Part shown: in pieces, positions 1 through 12,880 of the stretch
Layout: each line of letters begins with the position of its first letter
Position numbering within the stretch: the first letter of the stretch is position 1
Origin: Isoetes taiwanensis
Taxonomy: Eukaryota; Streptophyta; Lycopodiopsida; Isoetales; Isoetaceae
NCBI GenBank assembly: GCA_021234155.1
Contig: JAJEKV010000548.1
Location: 1 to 64,000 of the forward strand
Direction: 5' to 3'
Length of the DNA: 64,000 nt
The notes under the pieces: model-generated
What the model saw: only the letters and a program-made list of their open reading frames with translations
The model's database searches: none
What the model was told of the DNA's origin: nothing
Position numbers and translations under genes: made by a program

Positions 1-3000
1 TTGTGCTCAAATTGTTATTATTAGTGGCGTGTTGCTAAGAAGATGTGAAGTTCGTTAGAAAGAGTTAGCTGCTATTTAGCATGACATGCTAAGATTTATA
101 TTTTGCGTGACGAGGGCCCAAGGTAATTGGTGTTCATGACAATTAGTAATTATTTAGAAAAAAGTAGCTCATTGCTAAGCTCTTAGAGTTAGTACTATTC
201 AGGATACTTAGTGCTATGATTTGGATTGGTTTAGTTTTTTTGCAGACAAAATGAAGAACTTCCAATGATATATAATTTCAAAGTTGATGGGATTTAATGG
301 CAACAAAGAAAACTCAACCTAAAGTGACCAGATAGACGAAGAGGAAGCAAGGGAGGATGTTTGACACATCTGTTGCCTCTCGAGGGCATGACCTCTTCAA
401 ATGTAAGAAAGGTAGATGTGGCTGAAGATGAGATAAGCAAAATATTTGGTTGTGTAAAACTGTGGGTACCAAGCAAATTTATAAGTCTAGTCTTAATGAA
501 TCCACTGGATTTGTGGATCATTTTATGAACATCTACGTAAAATGTTACCAAAGAACTCCATGTTTGTGTTGGAGAGATTGGGAAGTTTTTGCAATCGGCA
601 TTCACTTTGCATGTGAGAGGACAAAAGATTAATTAAGGGCCATTTGTGGTTAAAACGAAGAAAAGTGTTACAGCTAAGGTTGAGAAAGAAGATGAGTATG
701 AGTCCTCATTTCCTCATACAAATGTTGTTGGTTGTGTAGTGGATCATTCTGTCATCAACCTTGATTGTCGGGCTTAGATAAGCGTAAGGATGACTTGAAT
801 GTTAGAGTTAAAAGTGCAGCCGCTGAAATGAAGGAAAAAGGAAGTTGTGGAAGAAGTGCGCATGAGGTGGATGATGCAAAACAACAAATTGAAGCAAAGA
901 AAGGCAGTGTGAGCACTCCAAGCAATTGTCATTACATTCTTATCATCAATGTGTGGTTTCCAAGGAAAAGGAACTTTGAGTAGGCACAACAAAGATACAA
1001 GAGTATGGAGGAAATTAAAAAAGGGTAATTGCTAATGACCTTTGCAATTACATAGTGCTCAATAATTCTTCTTTCGCTGATCATTCTTTTTATTTTTAAA
1101 CAAAGAAGAAGACTAAGAACATAGACTCCAACCAAGGTGGAGAAGTTGAAAGAAATAGCTTCATCTCTAAATAAGATGTCTTTGACTAACAACTCAACCT
1201 TCCATTTTTGGAACATCCAAAATTTCACCGTAGCATTTGCAAAAATTACAAAGTTGTTCTTTCTCAGACATATGCCTTTGACCCACTTTGTGTCTTTGTG
1301 CCATTGTTGCACATTGCATGCACGCTTTTCATCCAATTTGCGCCACATATGTTTCTCAAAGAGATCAACTTGTCCCTCTTGGAGAGCCGATGCCTCATAA
1401 TTGGTTCAGGTCCATTGACTTCCATGTAGATCTCAAGACTGAATCAAGCCCCACTATATAGTGCAATGCAGGTACCATTGAATGCACTCAAGATCCATCA
1501 TTAACACACCACGACTTGGAGGAGCTCGATATAATTATGCAATCCATTGAAGATTGCACTTTATTATCTTCCACAAGCCCAAACTTGAAGAGAGACAATG
1601 TTGAACAAAGTAATAGTTGTAAAGACCTAAAAGTAAGTTATTCTTGTGAAGTATAACTACTTTGGATTTTTTTTTTATAAGTACTTATTTAGTTTGATAA
1701 TTTGAATGATGCAGCTCAAGTTTCAAACTCTTATAGTTGACATTTCTAATGTTTGAAGACAATTTCAGGTAAGTAATAAATCTAATACCGAAGCAAAGGT
1801 TGAAGAATATAGATGATTATGTTTCCAATTTGGACAAACGGCCGATATGTGGAGAAGACAATCACAGAGGAAGAAATAGATGGCATCACTTGGAGAATCT
1901 CCTTCTAAGAATAATTCTAATGTGTTTCCTCCATCAAATGAGCTCCATCCAAATCAATAACTAAGAAACTAAGGTGATTCTAGTGTGTTTCTTTTCACCA
2001 ATTTGTAATCGATATATAATTTTCTAATAGTTGTCAAACTAGTGTTGTTGGCAAGAAGTTTTTGGTTATTGAGCCGAGGATTTCCGAGTTTTCAAAAAAA
2101 GGCTAAAGCAATCACCGATGTGGTGGAAGGTGTCCAACTTCTTCCATCAAGGAAAAGAGGTTCTTGGCACGCCGTGGGCGGCGCAGCCATGCAATTCCAT
2201 CACCTAACATTTTGTCGTTTAGTATATGATCTTCCAATCACTCAGTTGATTAGTCGCCCGAGGGGGCCTTAGTGGATAAGTTTCTTTCAAAATGGATGGT
2301 GCATCCTTGAAAATGAAAGGAGGAACCTCTGCTACGCCAAAACCTCACAAAAGTTTATGAGAGAAATGTCCGAATTTAGCACTCCAGGGACAACTTTGTC
2401 GATTGATCTCACAAAATGCGTGATTTTAAGAATAATGCATTCTCAAGATCACACCAAGGTCCTTCGTGGTTCGACATAAAATGACTTGATTACCGTTGAA
2501 GACTATGGTACCTTACTTGGAGAAGCTAATAACGTATGAACTTTAATTGCTTATGTACGTGAGGTCCGACATTTTCAAATCAAGATGATGAGAAAGCACA
2601 AAAGTGTTGGAGGTACTAAAGACCATGGACTTTTGTCCTAAACCGTTGTATGTTTTTTAATATTAGATCCCTTTTTATTGTAATTTGGTGTTTATGAACA
2701 CCACAAACGCTTAAAGAACTTTATAATTTCTCGGGTATGCGCTCCCATTATAGTGGGCTCAAATGGATAGTCAAAGACTGCTCAAATGGATATGATTATA
2801 TTACCGTAGCATTCACATTCATATCCTTATGATTTGCCCCAGAGCCCAAGCACCGATACACTAGCCGATTGACCGCCCCAAAAACACCATGGCATCTCCT
2901 TCAATCTTATCTCCGTTATATAAACATGATCGCTGTACCCAAATCAACAAGATTCTTGGTCTTGTTATTTTGATTTTTAAGCCCAACAAAATATCCCAAA

Positions 3001-3430
3001 GCATTTTTCACGCCGAGGTCATATTTTTTGCATATCAATATCCCACATGCATTTGAATCATTCTATGCCCAACCATTGAACCATTGAACCATTGAAAACA
3101 AATATAGCTTAATACCAACTCACCTCATGTGTAAATTTTGACTTAATGCAAACTCTATTCTTCATTCTTCAACTCGATGAAGATCAAACCGTTTTCGCTT
3201 GTCCCTTACCATGGTATGACAAAGTCAACAACCCCTTAAGGAATAATCATGAAACATGATAACCCAAAATGGCTCTTTTTGGCTTGTAATTTCGCACATG
3301 TGCCAGAGTGTCATGACATTTCTAGATGTAATCCTCCGCTCCACCCTTTGCATTAGTAATGGCCTCAAATATCCCACATGCATTAAATGTTGCACATGTT
3401 ACCAAATCAACAATTGCCAAATCAACAAAT
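1..3430. other. Decayed intergenic DNA, no intact gene
   Basis: No open frame here reaches a convincing length. Short coding-like stretches on the plus strand, roughly 300-770, 1840-1960 and 2040-2690, read as lysine- and acid-rich peptides. Stops and frame changes interrupt them every 20-60 codons, which is what an old transposon protein looks like after decay. I could not match any stretch to a named family. The part from 2800 to 3430 is AT-rich, with the short words CCCACATGCATT and CCAAATCAACAA recurring. Confidence 0.4.
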
Positions 3431-3840
3431 GCCAAATGAATCAATAGGTGAATCACCCCCAAGCATTTGGTAAAGCATAACAATTTTGACCTATGATATT
3501 CTATACATTATGTTAAGGCATAAATTGTGTAAGTCAACAACTTTCAAGTCAAGAAGTGTGAATCACCCCCAAGCAAAATGTTTGACTTTTATCGGACCAT
3601 GGTAAAGCCTTAAGTCAACAATTTTCAAGTCAACAAGTATGAATCACCCCCTAAGCTAAAGTTTTACTTTCATTGACCAACATGTTTCTCAGAAGTTGAA
3701 TCAACAATTTTCAAGTCAACAAGTGTGAATCACCCCCATTTTGTTACATGTTTGACTTTCATTGACATTATGTTAACATGTTTGGTCAATGTGAACCCTT
3801 TGTTACAAGTCAACAATTTTGAAGTCAACAATCAATTTAC
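3431..3840. repeat. Imperfect tandem repeat, about 4 units
   Basis: A unit of roughly 95-110 bases recurs about four times. Each unit has AAGTCAACAA(T/C)TTTCAAGTC, then AACAAGTGTGAATCACCCCC, then a variable part ending in a form of TTTGACTTTCATTGAC. Units begin near 3440, 3535, 3615 and 3700, and a fifth decayed remnant reaches 3830. There is no coding potential. The unit contains several GTCAA and TTGAC words, so it is partly self-complementary. Confidence 0.6.
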
Positions 3841-4079
3841 ACTAGCTAATTATAACTACAATTACTAAATAAGTCCCAAGCCAACATAATATGATTGGTG
3901 TCCAAAAAAGAATAGCCATTTCAGATAGATATATTTTTTTTTTATGTTTTAGAAAATAAAATTATGGTCATTTCGAGGTAATTATTCGTGATCCTACTAA
4001 ATCATTACGATTAAGATACTAATGGTACGAAATCCTAAAATCGTAGCTCTACTTTAAATTAATTTCACGCCAGCCTTTT

Positions 4080-4508
4080 ATGGGCTATAGTGGTCGTGAG
4101 GGAGAAGCATCATCCAATTCCTTCAAACAAATGTCGAAGCCGCCGCCTCCCCTCCCTCCCCCCTCCCTCCCCTGGCCTTTCAAGCGTCGGGCGCATTCCA
4201 TTCCTTTGGCACATGTCCTTGCCGCTATGGCATATGATCTTTGGCCAATTCTTCCTTTGCAGGAGCCCGATGTGTGTCGCCCCTTGAGCCCGAGCCCCGA
4301 AGCTCGGAAAGCCATCTTCTCGAAAGCTCAAGATCTTTCTCGGAAGCCTAAGAGGTGGAATCCAGCTCCACTTTCGATTCCTTTATGCAGATTCTTCCTC
4401 GAGGAGCAGATCGACGAAGATAACGAATGGAGCTTAACACTAGACCAAATAAGAAGAAGAAGAAGAAGAAGAACAAGAACAGAAGAAATATTTTGGAATT
4501 GCATTTAA
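4080..4508 (+). other. Unrecognised 142-codon ORF with simple-sequence tail
   Basis: An ATG-started frame runs 142 codons without interruption. The peptide has a proline-rich stretch at about residues 21-34, a neutral middle, an acidic patch (EEQIDEDNEW) near residue 110, and an arginine run encoded by an AGA/AAG microsatellite at about 4446-4478. Composition is more GC-rich than the flanks, which suggests a captured gene piece or exon. I do not recognise a domain. Long overlapping frames also exist on the other strand, so chance is a real alternative. Confidence 0.15.
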
Positions 4509-4509
4509 T

Positions 4510-5720
4510 TTTTTCTGAGAGTAAGTAGCATGCATGCATTCAATTTTTGCTTTCTTTTATTAGATTCTATAACCATTAATCTTCATTTTTCTTACTCATG
4601 AAGCTGGAAGTCCCGAAGCCATCTTTGTTTTCTTTTTTTTTTTTTTTTCTTTTGATCAAGTTCGACCACAGGCCTTTGTAATATTTTGTTTTTTTTAAAA
4701 ACAGATGCTATATAGGCCTTAGTCCTTTTTTGTATCCTCGGTACCAGGTCGTGACTATAATCCGTGCCTTGCGGCCTTCTCAAGCATCCGTGCCTTAGTG
4801 CCTCTTTAATGTGGATGATGGCCTTGTGCATTTCTCAGAATTTGTGTTTTTGTTATTCCTTGTGCCTTTGCCTTTGTTAAATTTGTGCCTTGTGTAAATT
4901 TCTAAATCTGTTTTACTTTGAATTCATTCAACATTCGAGTACAAAATTCTCAGAATCAACATAAAAATGAGAATGCAAAATACGTAAACTTCTTTATATT
5001 CATAAAAGTACCTATTCAAGCACTTTTTACACAATTGTTTTCCACTATTCCAACAATGTGGGAAGCCTCTTGTGAATATCTGTTGTTTTTTTGGCACTTA
5101 GAGTGTAAACCACTACCGCTTAACAACTTGCTTTTGTTTGAACTAACCCGACTTTTGTTCTTTGCAACTTGAGTGGCATAAACAAATTGCTTTATTTCCT
5201 CTACAAAACTTGTAGCTGGATTTACAATTCACCAACTTCTCATAGTATGTCCCTTCTATGACCTCATCCCCTTTTCACAAACTCGCCTTTGCATATCTAC
5301 AAAGTCTTCTAACACTGGGTACTTAGCTTTTGTACATAGGATAAGGTAGAATTTCACATTCTCTTGATTGTTATTTGAGCCACCATCCAAAAGACATCAC
5401 CTATAGATACTTGTATGCTACATAAGTCGGGCCGCCATGCTTCTTCTCCTTCATCATGTACTTCTTCTTCAACAATAGCTTTGACAAATGCACCACAACT
5501 AGTTCAAACTCTTAGTATATGATACATTGGGGCAAGATTCCCAATTCAAATCTAAAAAATATGTGCAAAAAGGAAGAGAGGTTTCTCGATCTCCAAATGT
5601 GTCATGTGATTTGAACACCCATGGAAACAATGAAGGTTTCTTAGATCCTTCAATAAGACGCGGCTCCCAACCGATTTTTTCTCGGGCCCACTTGTCCTAT
5701 TTCAACCTCCCAAAAAGTTC
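4510..5720. other. Gene-less stretch
   Basis: AT-rich DNA with homopolymer tracts, including a T run near 4630-4650 and the repeated word GTGCCTT between 4760 and 4890. No frame above 85 codons looks coding and no RNA gene is visible. Confidence 0.4.
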
Positions 5721-5739
5721 TACTTACAGCTTGAATCTT

Positions 5740-6690
5740 CTTTTTATATGTTGTGGGTGTTGTTGTTGACATGTACCGCTTAGCCATTCCACCACCTGTG
5801 CATTGGTCATCTTGTCGCCTTCAACTTTCCCCTCAAAGCCCTTCTTTACCGCCTCCCGCACCATCATGTTCTCCTTCCCATGGCCGAAAGCAAAAAAGTT
5901 CCACATCATGTCTAAACCCGTTAAAGATTTGAATCTAGCATCTTTCCAAAATGATTTTTTACCTTTGAATTGTGAGGTCGCATTCATCTGAGAAGACATA
6001 ATGCTTTTTCAAAGTGATTTTTCTCTTGCATCCAATGATTGTGTAAGAGAAAGCAATGCCGCACAAACAAAGAATCATATGTTTTCTGGCCATCAGATAT
6101 ATAAAAAATGTTCTTCCTTGATCATTTCTGTGTCTCAAGATCCCTTCTATATGTGAGGTACAAGAATAGTGATTCGGCTTCATTATGCCAATGCTTTTGG
6201 ACTAGACTTCATTCCCGCCTCCTTGAAAGAGTAATTCTCTCAAGAAAGTCAACCACTCCATACAATAGTATCACGCGAAAACCCGCTTCAAAGAGTTGTT
6301 TGTCTAAAACATGGCTTGTCATGCCATTTATGGCCCCGAAATTATGTGTCACAAACTCCTTTGCTTTAGATCTGAAGGTTTCCATCAAAACATTGGGTGA
6401 AGTCTGTAAAATATTGATCCTCAATTCTTTTTGGGTTTGCCATTTTATCCTTACCAATTTCAATGTAGTTTATGTTCTCCCAAGTGATTTTGAGGTAATC
6501 GCCCTTTGTTTCTTTCTTTTGACACCTTTCCATTTTGTCCACACCACATTTGCTGCGGGTGTTCCCCGACAAACATGCTTCATTGTGCCACTCCCTCACC
6601 TTCACAAAGTTTTGGGCAAACCATGCTTCTCCACATGTCATCAAGTAGACCGCCAAACATGTCTTGCAGCATTGCACCCCCACTTGGTTT
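5740..6690 (-). pseudogene. Relic of a DDE-like transposase (copy 1)
   Basis: Read on the minus strand, fragments in shifting frames fall in the order seen in a widespread but, to me, unnamed eukaryotic transposon protein. First comes a Cys-rich stretch (CKTCLAVYL) near 6680-6640. Next is a piece with HNF followed by VVDFLERITL near 6330-6220, then FSDEC near 6000 and NATSQFKGKK near 5980. Last is WNFFAFGHGKENM near 5900-5870. The same series, better preserved, occurs at 18.2-18.9 kb. Family knowledge suggests that the Asp of VDF, the Asp of SD and the SDGC...QFK / GHGKG..DG blocks form a DDE-type catalytic core. At least three frameshifts are needed, so no protein is made. No terminal repeats were found. 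Confidence 0.5.
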
Positions 6691-6779
6691 TGCCGTGGTG
6701 GTCACATATCTTGCAATCACAAAGTGCAACTGCACTGCACCATGGACTTTTTCCCCATGTTCTTCACCCCCCTAAAAAA

Positions 6780-8880
6780 TGTATATTGAATTGATAGAGC
6801 TTTTTACAACATGTATTTAATTCTCAAGGCTCTCTCTCGCTTAATTTGAAACAAAGTGATTGTCTTGCTTGAAACTAGTGAAGAATTCTGCCTAGTAACA
6901 AGAATAGAAAAACTACTATAGTAAATGCTTGCTAATACCACTAGATAAACAACTCAAGTAATGAATAGCAACTTAGAACTAATTATTGATTCCATTGCAT
7001 TACAAACATAACCCTTAGCAAACCAAACCACCAATTGCTAGGACATTGAGATGAAAGCATTGCTAGTGGTAGGTGGTGCTTCACTAACTAAAGATTAAGT
7101 TTAGTGCTAACATTGACAACATTACTAACGCTGGAACAACATTAACTAAAATAGTAATATTAGCATTGTCATTTACAAAATCACTAACGCTGGCACTAAC
7201 ATCAACACAAATACCAAACGCGGCAACATTATAAAGGTGAGAAACCTTAGCACTATATCAAAAATGATCCATTATCAACCATCAATAGCACCAAGACTGC
7301 TACCACGAAAGAAGAATGTGCAGATTAATTCCATTAGCGCATCATATTAGAATCAAGCTTCAAACCTTATAAAAAATATTAGTATTAGTAAACGGAAAGA
7401 CTTAGTAAAAACTCCATCCACGATAGTATACATGGCTCACATCAAGGTAATGTGTTGATGCTTAGGATGTTTTCCTCACTGCATCTAACGTCCTTGAAGT
7501 TAGCTTAAACTCCGTGTAGTTTGTCCAATAATCCAAATTTTTCAATCACCCTTGGTTAGGGGAATCCTTTCTCTTCTTTCCTTCCCCAAGAGCCCACAAT
7601 GCGCTTTTATTAGTAATTGCAACACGGTGCTTTTGGCTCGAACAATTCCTTGATGAATTCCTAAAAGCCTTTGGCCTAATTTTTGCTTCCATGCCCCGAC
7701 CATCCCAAGTGCCATGACTACGCGTCTTCTTTTGCTCGCTAATTTGTCATTGACTCCGCCTCCTTTCTTCATGGTGATGCTATCGAACAATTTCATTGTG
7801 AACAATCTTTTCCCGCATAACCGCATAATTTTGATATTCTCCACTAGAAGCTATACTTTTCTTCGGGTTGTAGACATCGAAAACGGCCAAATCCAAAAAC
7901 ATTTTCGTGATTATGGAGACCGTGATGTTGCAATTGCTTTTTTGAGTGCTCAATACTCCAATCTAAATTTTCATTTGACAATTGTTGCCTCATCTTGCTT
8001 GTTTTTTGCCGTTGATTCTCGCAGAACGCCATTTCCGCCTCCCTGCCTTCACATAGTCATTGGATCACAAGAAGTAAACAAAAAATGGATGGAAAGAAAG
8101 AAATGAGATCTTTCCTCGAGAAAGGGGAATCAACCACCCCGATATTCTCAAGTAATTTTGAATTTCTCTCTTCCCATAATTACTAAAAATAGTGCTAATT
8201 TGCGGACAAAAAGACACTAGACAATTCAGAATACGCGAGGACCCATGTACGAGAAAAAATAAAGAGTCGTGAGCAATACAAAAGCCGAAGAAGGCAAGAT
8301 GACTCGATCCAAAATGTGCCTCGCCTCCGCCTCCTCCTCCCGGTATTCTTGTCCTTTCTCTGCCTACAACGATACATGAAGTAAAAACTGCTCTCAGACC
8401 TACTCAAGAGCTCCACAGGAAGAGCTAAAAAAGCAATGCCCTTGGCTCTCAAGATCCTAAATCGTTTAGGAGGAAGAAAGCATACCATTAACGCATTGGT
8501 AGGGACCGCGGCCGGGTGAAATACTCGTGATATAATCTTGCAGACTTAAGATTAGAAGAATAGCCGGCAAGGATCTAAACTCCGTGGTTTGATGAAACTC
8601 ATGAAGAGAGGCAAGGCTAAAGAAGAGTTGTTGATGAAGAGGAAGAGGGTGTCTCAAGACATTTGATCGTGAGCCGGAGGATGAGGGGTGAATGAGGAAC
8701 TAGGGTCAGAAGATTGCGGAAAGATGGAGATGATCAAGGAGGCAGCACAACAAGCTCTTGGATTCTCGTAAGCAGCATGGAGACAAGTATTCAAGAGAGG
8801 TGCCTCCGAACGATGAGAAACATGTGCTTATATGCCTGTATAGATCTTGTTTTAAAGTTGCGAAGATTCTTTGTTTCATG
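6780..8880. other. Gene-less stretch
   Basis: No frame here looks coding. Between 7020 and 7230 the words CATTACTAACGCTGG and AACATTAACTAAAA recur imperfectly, a degenerate short-period repeat. The remainder is unremarkable intergenic sequence whose open frames overlap on both strands. Confidence 0.35.
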
Positions 8881-8884
8881 CTCT

Positions 8885-9305
8885 CCACCTTGCTCATTAA
8901 CGCAACCGGGCGGGTGCCCACCGGAGGGGATGCATGCTTAACTCCATCCATCCCTCGACATCCCGAGACTGGGCGGGCGCCCAATTTGTGTCCCTACGTG
9001 GCATTGTGAGAATGACTTAACGATCCCCGACCTCTCGAGGCACTGTGCGGGCACCTGAATTTGAGCCCCCAAGAGGCGCTTATTAAATGTGGTTAGCTTT
9101 CCTTTACAAGGCAAATCAAGGGCGCTCCAATTTGGCATTGGCCGGAAGTGCCACCGCTTAACTTAATGTGATCTCTTGACCTCCCGAGGTAATTGACGGC
9201 GCCCAATTTGAGCCTAGGAGGCACTATGAAATTTGATTGAGACTTGCCTTTGCAAGGGAAACTTGGCAGACGCCCAATTTGAACCAGAACCAGAGTGTCA
9301 TTCAA
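8885..9305. repeat. Diverged GC-rich tandem repeat
   Basis: Several copies of a unit beginning GACCTCCCGAG or GACCTCTCGAG (near 8957, 9030 and 9180) are each followed by a GGGCG(G)GCGCCCAATTT-like block and a GAGCC..AGGAGGCAC-like block. Spacing is irregular, about 75-150 bases. A related decayed stretch recurs at 10295-10435, with GACCTCCCAGAAATTGGGCG and a TTGCCTTCCTGTGGCAAAAC block matching TTGCCTTTGCAAGGGAAAC. No coding potential. Confidence 0.45.
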
Positions 9306-11170
9306 TTTGGAATATGGAAGACAGGTTGGAATAATAGTATACCTCGGAGGGTTGTGTATTACAAAATATTATGTATAAATTGAATACTAACACAAACTGT
9401 GGCTACAACAAGATTACAACTACTATTACTCTTCTGAATCATCGTCATTAGGCATTTCAGAGATCCTTTCGATCATGAACAACTGATGCTCTCTATTCCA
9501 TATGAGATGGATGATAACATCGAAGGGATGAGGATAATGGCGGCGTGGATTGATAGCAACAGCTGGTCACCGCCTTCAAGCATTATACCTCGTCACAAGA
9601 TCAAGTAAGAGGTGTTCATGGTTCATCTTGAAAGCAATGGAATCACGTCCAGGACCAGAATGTACCATGACTAGACGGAGGCCAACGTTGATGGACTCCA
9701 TATTTGATGCATTGGATACTCCACCAAAAATTATCGATGATATACATCAAAATTATTGCATGTATATACTACGATGATACCCAATAATTTTGTCGCAAAG
9801 GGACATCAATAATTTCACGGATAAGTGTATAAGATTCAATGGCATAATGCATTCATTTGCTATGTCTCGACGTTCTGCTAGAGTTCATCAGAGGTCGTAA
9901 TATCCTCCTCCTGCTGAAAATCTGAACTTCCTTTGCTCTATGAGCTTCAAAGATCTATATGCATGCAAGTAAAGAGGTATCATTCTTGATCCCCGGGTCA
10001 ATCGGGTATAGCAAAGGGTCGAGAGAGATTCCCCGGCGAAAGTACCAAAGTTGTTATCAATGTTTGTTTGGGTTCCAGAGCACGACACTTATGAGATTGA
10101 TAATATAACCAATGCCTATAATCTATGAATCATATATGCTATAAGAGTATTATGCATGTTGAATAACAGTATTTATGATATAAGTGTATTATGCAGCTAT
10201 TAATGATGTAAGCATTCATATGTGATCTAAGTTATAGTAATGTACAAGATCTAATGTTTTAAGATGAATAAATATAAATAGAGAAAAGTACACTCGCCAT
10301 CCAACCCTTGACCTCCCAGAAATTGGGCGCCTTAATTTTCTTTGGAGGCCTGTGAGAGACTGGATGAGGCTTGCCTTCCTGTGGCAAAACTGGGGCCCAC
10401 TTTGGGTTGCTCAGAGGCACCCTTTAACTTGACCCCATCATGACTCCGAGTTGTAGGGCTATTATGCTCTTCTATGGAAATAGAGAGAAACCGCTGTAAT
10501 CATATAGAAAAAAGAAGTACATAGACCCTTAGTGAGATGCTTGGATAGTGGATACAACTAAAAAACACATACATAAAAGAGAGATAATAGATAATATCGA
10601 GAGCAAAGTTTCCGCCCAATGCCCGGCCTAACCTGAATAAGATCCTCCAGATCAAACTCCTCAATGCTACTTTGCCAAATGAGAAACAAATATCCAAATC
10701 TCTGATGTGAGGGAGTAGTTTGATTGCCAAAGCTTCATTAATCGTTTTTTTGCTTCTTATAAAGCTTTTTAATAATGGTCCAAAGTGTTGTGCATCCGAA
10801 CGTCCTCCATTTTCATCAGCCTCTTCAGTGCTTTTGGCCCTCAGAATATGGAATTTCGCTTGATATGAGCTAGCCCTCAAGCTCCACCCTCCCACTGAGC
10901 TGATTTTCGCCATTGTTTACTCGCGGCCAACCCTTTCTCCATGGAGCTTTCCGACTTGAGTTAATCGATCTTTCTTCCCATGTCGGTTTATCTCATTTTG
11001 CACCTCCAGCTACAACTGATTTGCATGGACTAAGATTGGTTCACTAATATAGGACTGCATTTCGCTCATTGTAATTCCATATCTGCGCCTCGTTTCAACT
11101 ATTTTGAGTGTCCTGAGATGAATCTAGGAGAACCAGATTTGCACAACCTTGCCTTAAGCGTAAAAGAATA
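9306..11170. other. Intergenic with two unrecognised ORF remnants
   Basis: A minus-strand stretch at 9760-9425 reads as coding after one frameshift and ends in an acidic tail (ISEMPNDDDSEE). It may be the C-terminus of a decayed transposon protein. A minus ORF at 10913-10500 (137 codons) starts MAKISSVGGW and carries a basic and acidic patch near residues 27-40. I recognise neither. No RNA gene or promoter is evident. Confidence 0.25.
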
Positions 11171-11805
11171 ATCGATATGGTTTAAGGTTAATAACTAATG
11201 GTGCTCGGGGGAGTGGCCTTGCATGGAACAATATTTATTGATATGATCAAGTAAGAAAGTCATCCAGTAGGTCCAAGCCTTGCTATTATCAAAGAGAGAG
11301 CTAAAAATAAACCTTGACCTTTATTTAGAAGCAAAAAGGCAAAAAAAGGTATTATTACCTATAAATAAAAGGACAACTTTGAGACGTGATATCTCCGCGA
11401 CCACAACTCAGAAATCAGCGATCCTTACCTTGTTGGAAAGCCCTTGAAGTCTAGTTTCTAGATTAGGCTTGGTTATCCATAGATTCCTTACGGTTTGAAA
11501 GTTATGCCCAGAAAGGGCATAGGGGTCTGAGTTGACCTCGACGTGCCTAGATCCGGCTTCTTCCTATGTTGATGATGAGCCTAGCCTTAATTTCTAGTAT
11601 CTCCTCTTGTTCCTTGCTTGATCATATCATTAGAAGGAGTTCATGTAACACCAGTGGTTGGTGGCTAGAGAGATCTTAGTCTCTATGGAGTAGCTTGACT
11701 TGGTGATATAGTTGGTCCAGCTTGGGTGGTAAATCGAGGACCCCTGCAGTGGTGCTTTACTTTCTAATAAGTTGATGAGTTTTGCAGTGAAGAATAGAGC
11801 ATTCG
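11171..11805 (+). repeat. 5' LTR
   Basis: Left long terminal repeat. It starts near ATCGATATGGTTTAAGG and ends near AATAGAGCATTCG. A TATA-like CTATAAATAAAA lies at about 11362-11373 and could be the element's own promoter. The other LTR carries the same box. Confidence 0.75.
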
Positions 11806-11812
11806 GGATTAA

Positions 11813-11828
11813 TTGGTATCGTGAGCTC
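11813..11828 (+). promoter_or_regulatory. Putative primer-binding site
   Basis: TTGGTATCGTGAGC lies within ten bases of the 5' LTR end. Plant LTR elements commonly prime from initiator tRNA-Met with TGGTATCAGAGC. Here seven bases match exactly and the rest has drifted. Confidence 0.5.
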
Positions 11829-12880
11829 AGTTCTGGTCTTTACCAAAGGGAGCCGTGGGTGATGGAAGGCGTTTGAAATTTAAGGGCTATGCAAAGACAA
11901 GAGGTCTAAGAGGGCTAAATTGCAAAATAGGTTACCCTTGTCCGTACATGAAATTGATGTTTAGGGATTGTGATTAGAATCTTTAGTTCCTTATGGCTGA
12001 GGTTGGTGCCTCAAGGTTGGAAAGAGTTGGTGTCTTTTGACCAAGTGATTGGAATGAGCGGATGCCATGTCCAAGAGAATGGAATGAGTTGGTGCTCATG
12101 TCCATGTGAATAGAATGTTTGTTATTCTTGATGTTCGCAGTCTTCGGGTTGGTGCCGGAGATTGCAAACCTGAATGGAGATTGATCGTAAGTTGGTGCTT
12201 CCGTGGAGGTTAGTAAACATTTTGTTGAGACAAATTAAGTTGATGTTCAACTTGTGGTTTTGGAGACTAAGTTTATTCTAGAAGGGAAGGGAAAATATCT
12301 TTCTTGTTCAAGTTGAATGGTGATATTTAACTTGAAGGACTGGAAAGGGTTTACTCGTCCGAGAGTAGAAAACTACTTGGAGCACTTTAAAAGGGCTAGG
12401 AATGCCATGACTGTTCAAGTGAGGGGACGCTTCACTTGATGGATCAAGATGGAGATTTTTCCATTCAAGTGCGGACCCCTGCCTTGGAGGAATGTAAAAA
12501 GAATATTCATAGGGGACAAGATTAGTCCCAAGAAGGGAAAAGACTAACATGCTTTTTAGAAATTGATTAGATCAATTTTGAAAAGGATCTTTGATGGTTT
12601 CCTTTCAGGATGTAAAATGAGACTCATGCGCAGAGTACGGAGCTTAACTTTCGCTGAATTCCTTATTAACGATTATAAGGATGTCAAGTCCTCTAAGTGA
12701 AATTGAGGCCATTTCTAATAGAATTGAAATGAAAGACCTCTAAATGAATCGATGCAATTTTCAGCCTAAAGGGTGGACTTGACAACTTTTATTATGCAGG
12801 TTGTAGCCATGGACTTGGTTGTGGTCAAATTTGCCATATAATTTCTTGATCGAGGACTCCATCAATCCCAGAAGGGAGGA

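Noticed and set aside
3431-3840. A CRISPR-like array
   Set aside because: Units are imperfect, spacers are not unique and the sequence is eukaryotic nuclear DNA. It is an ordinary tandem repeat.
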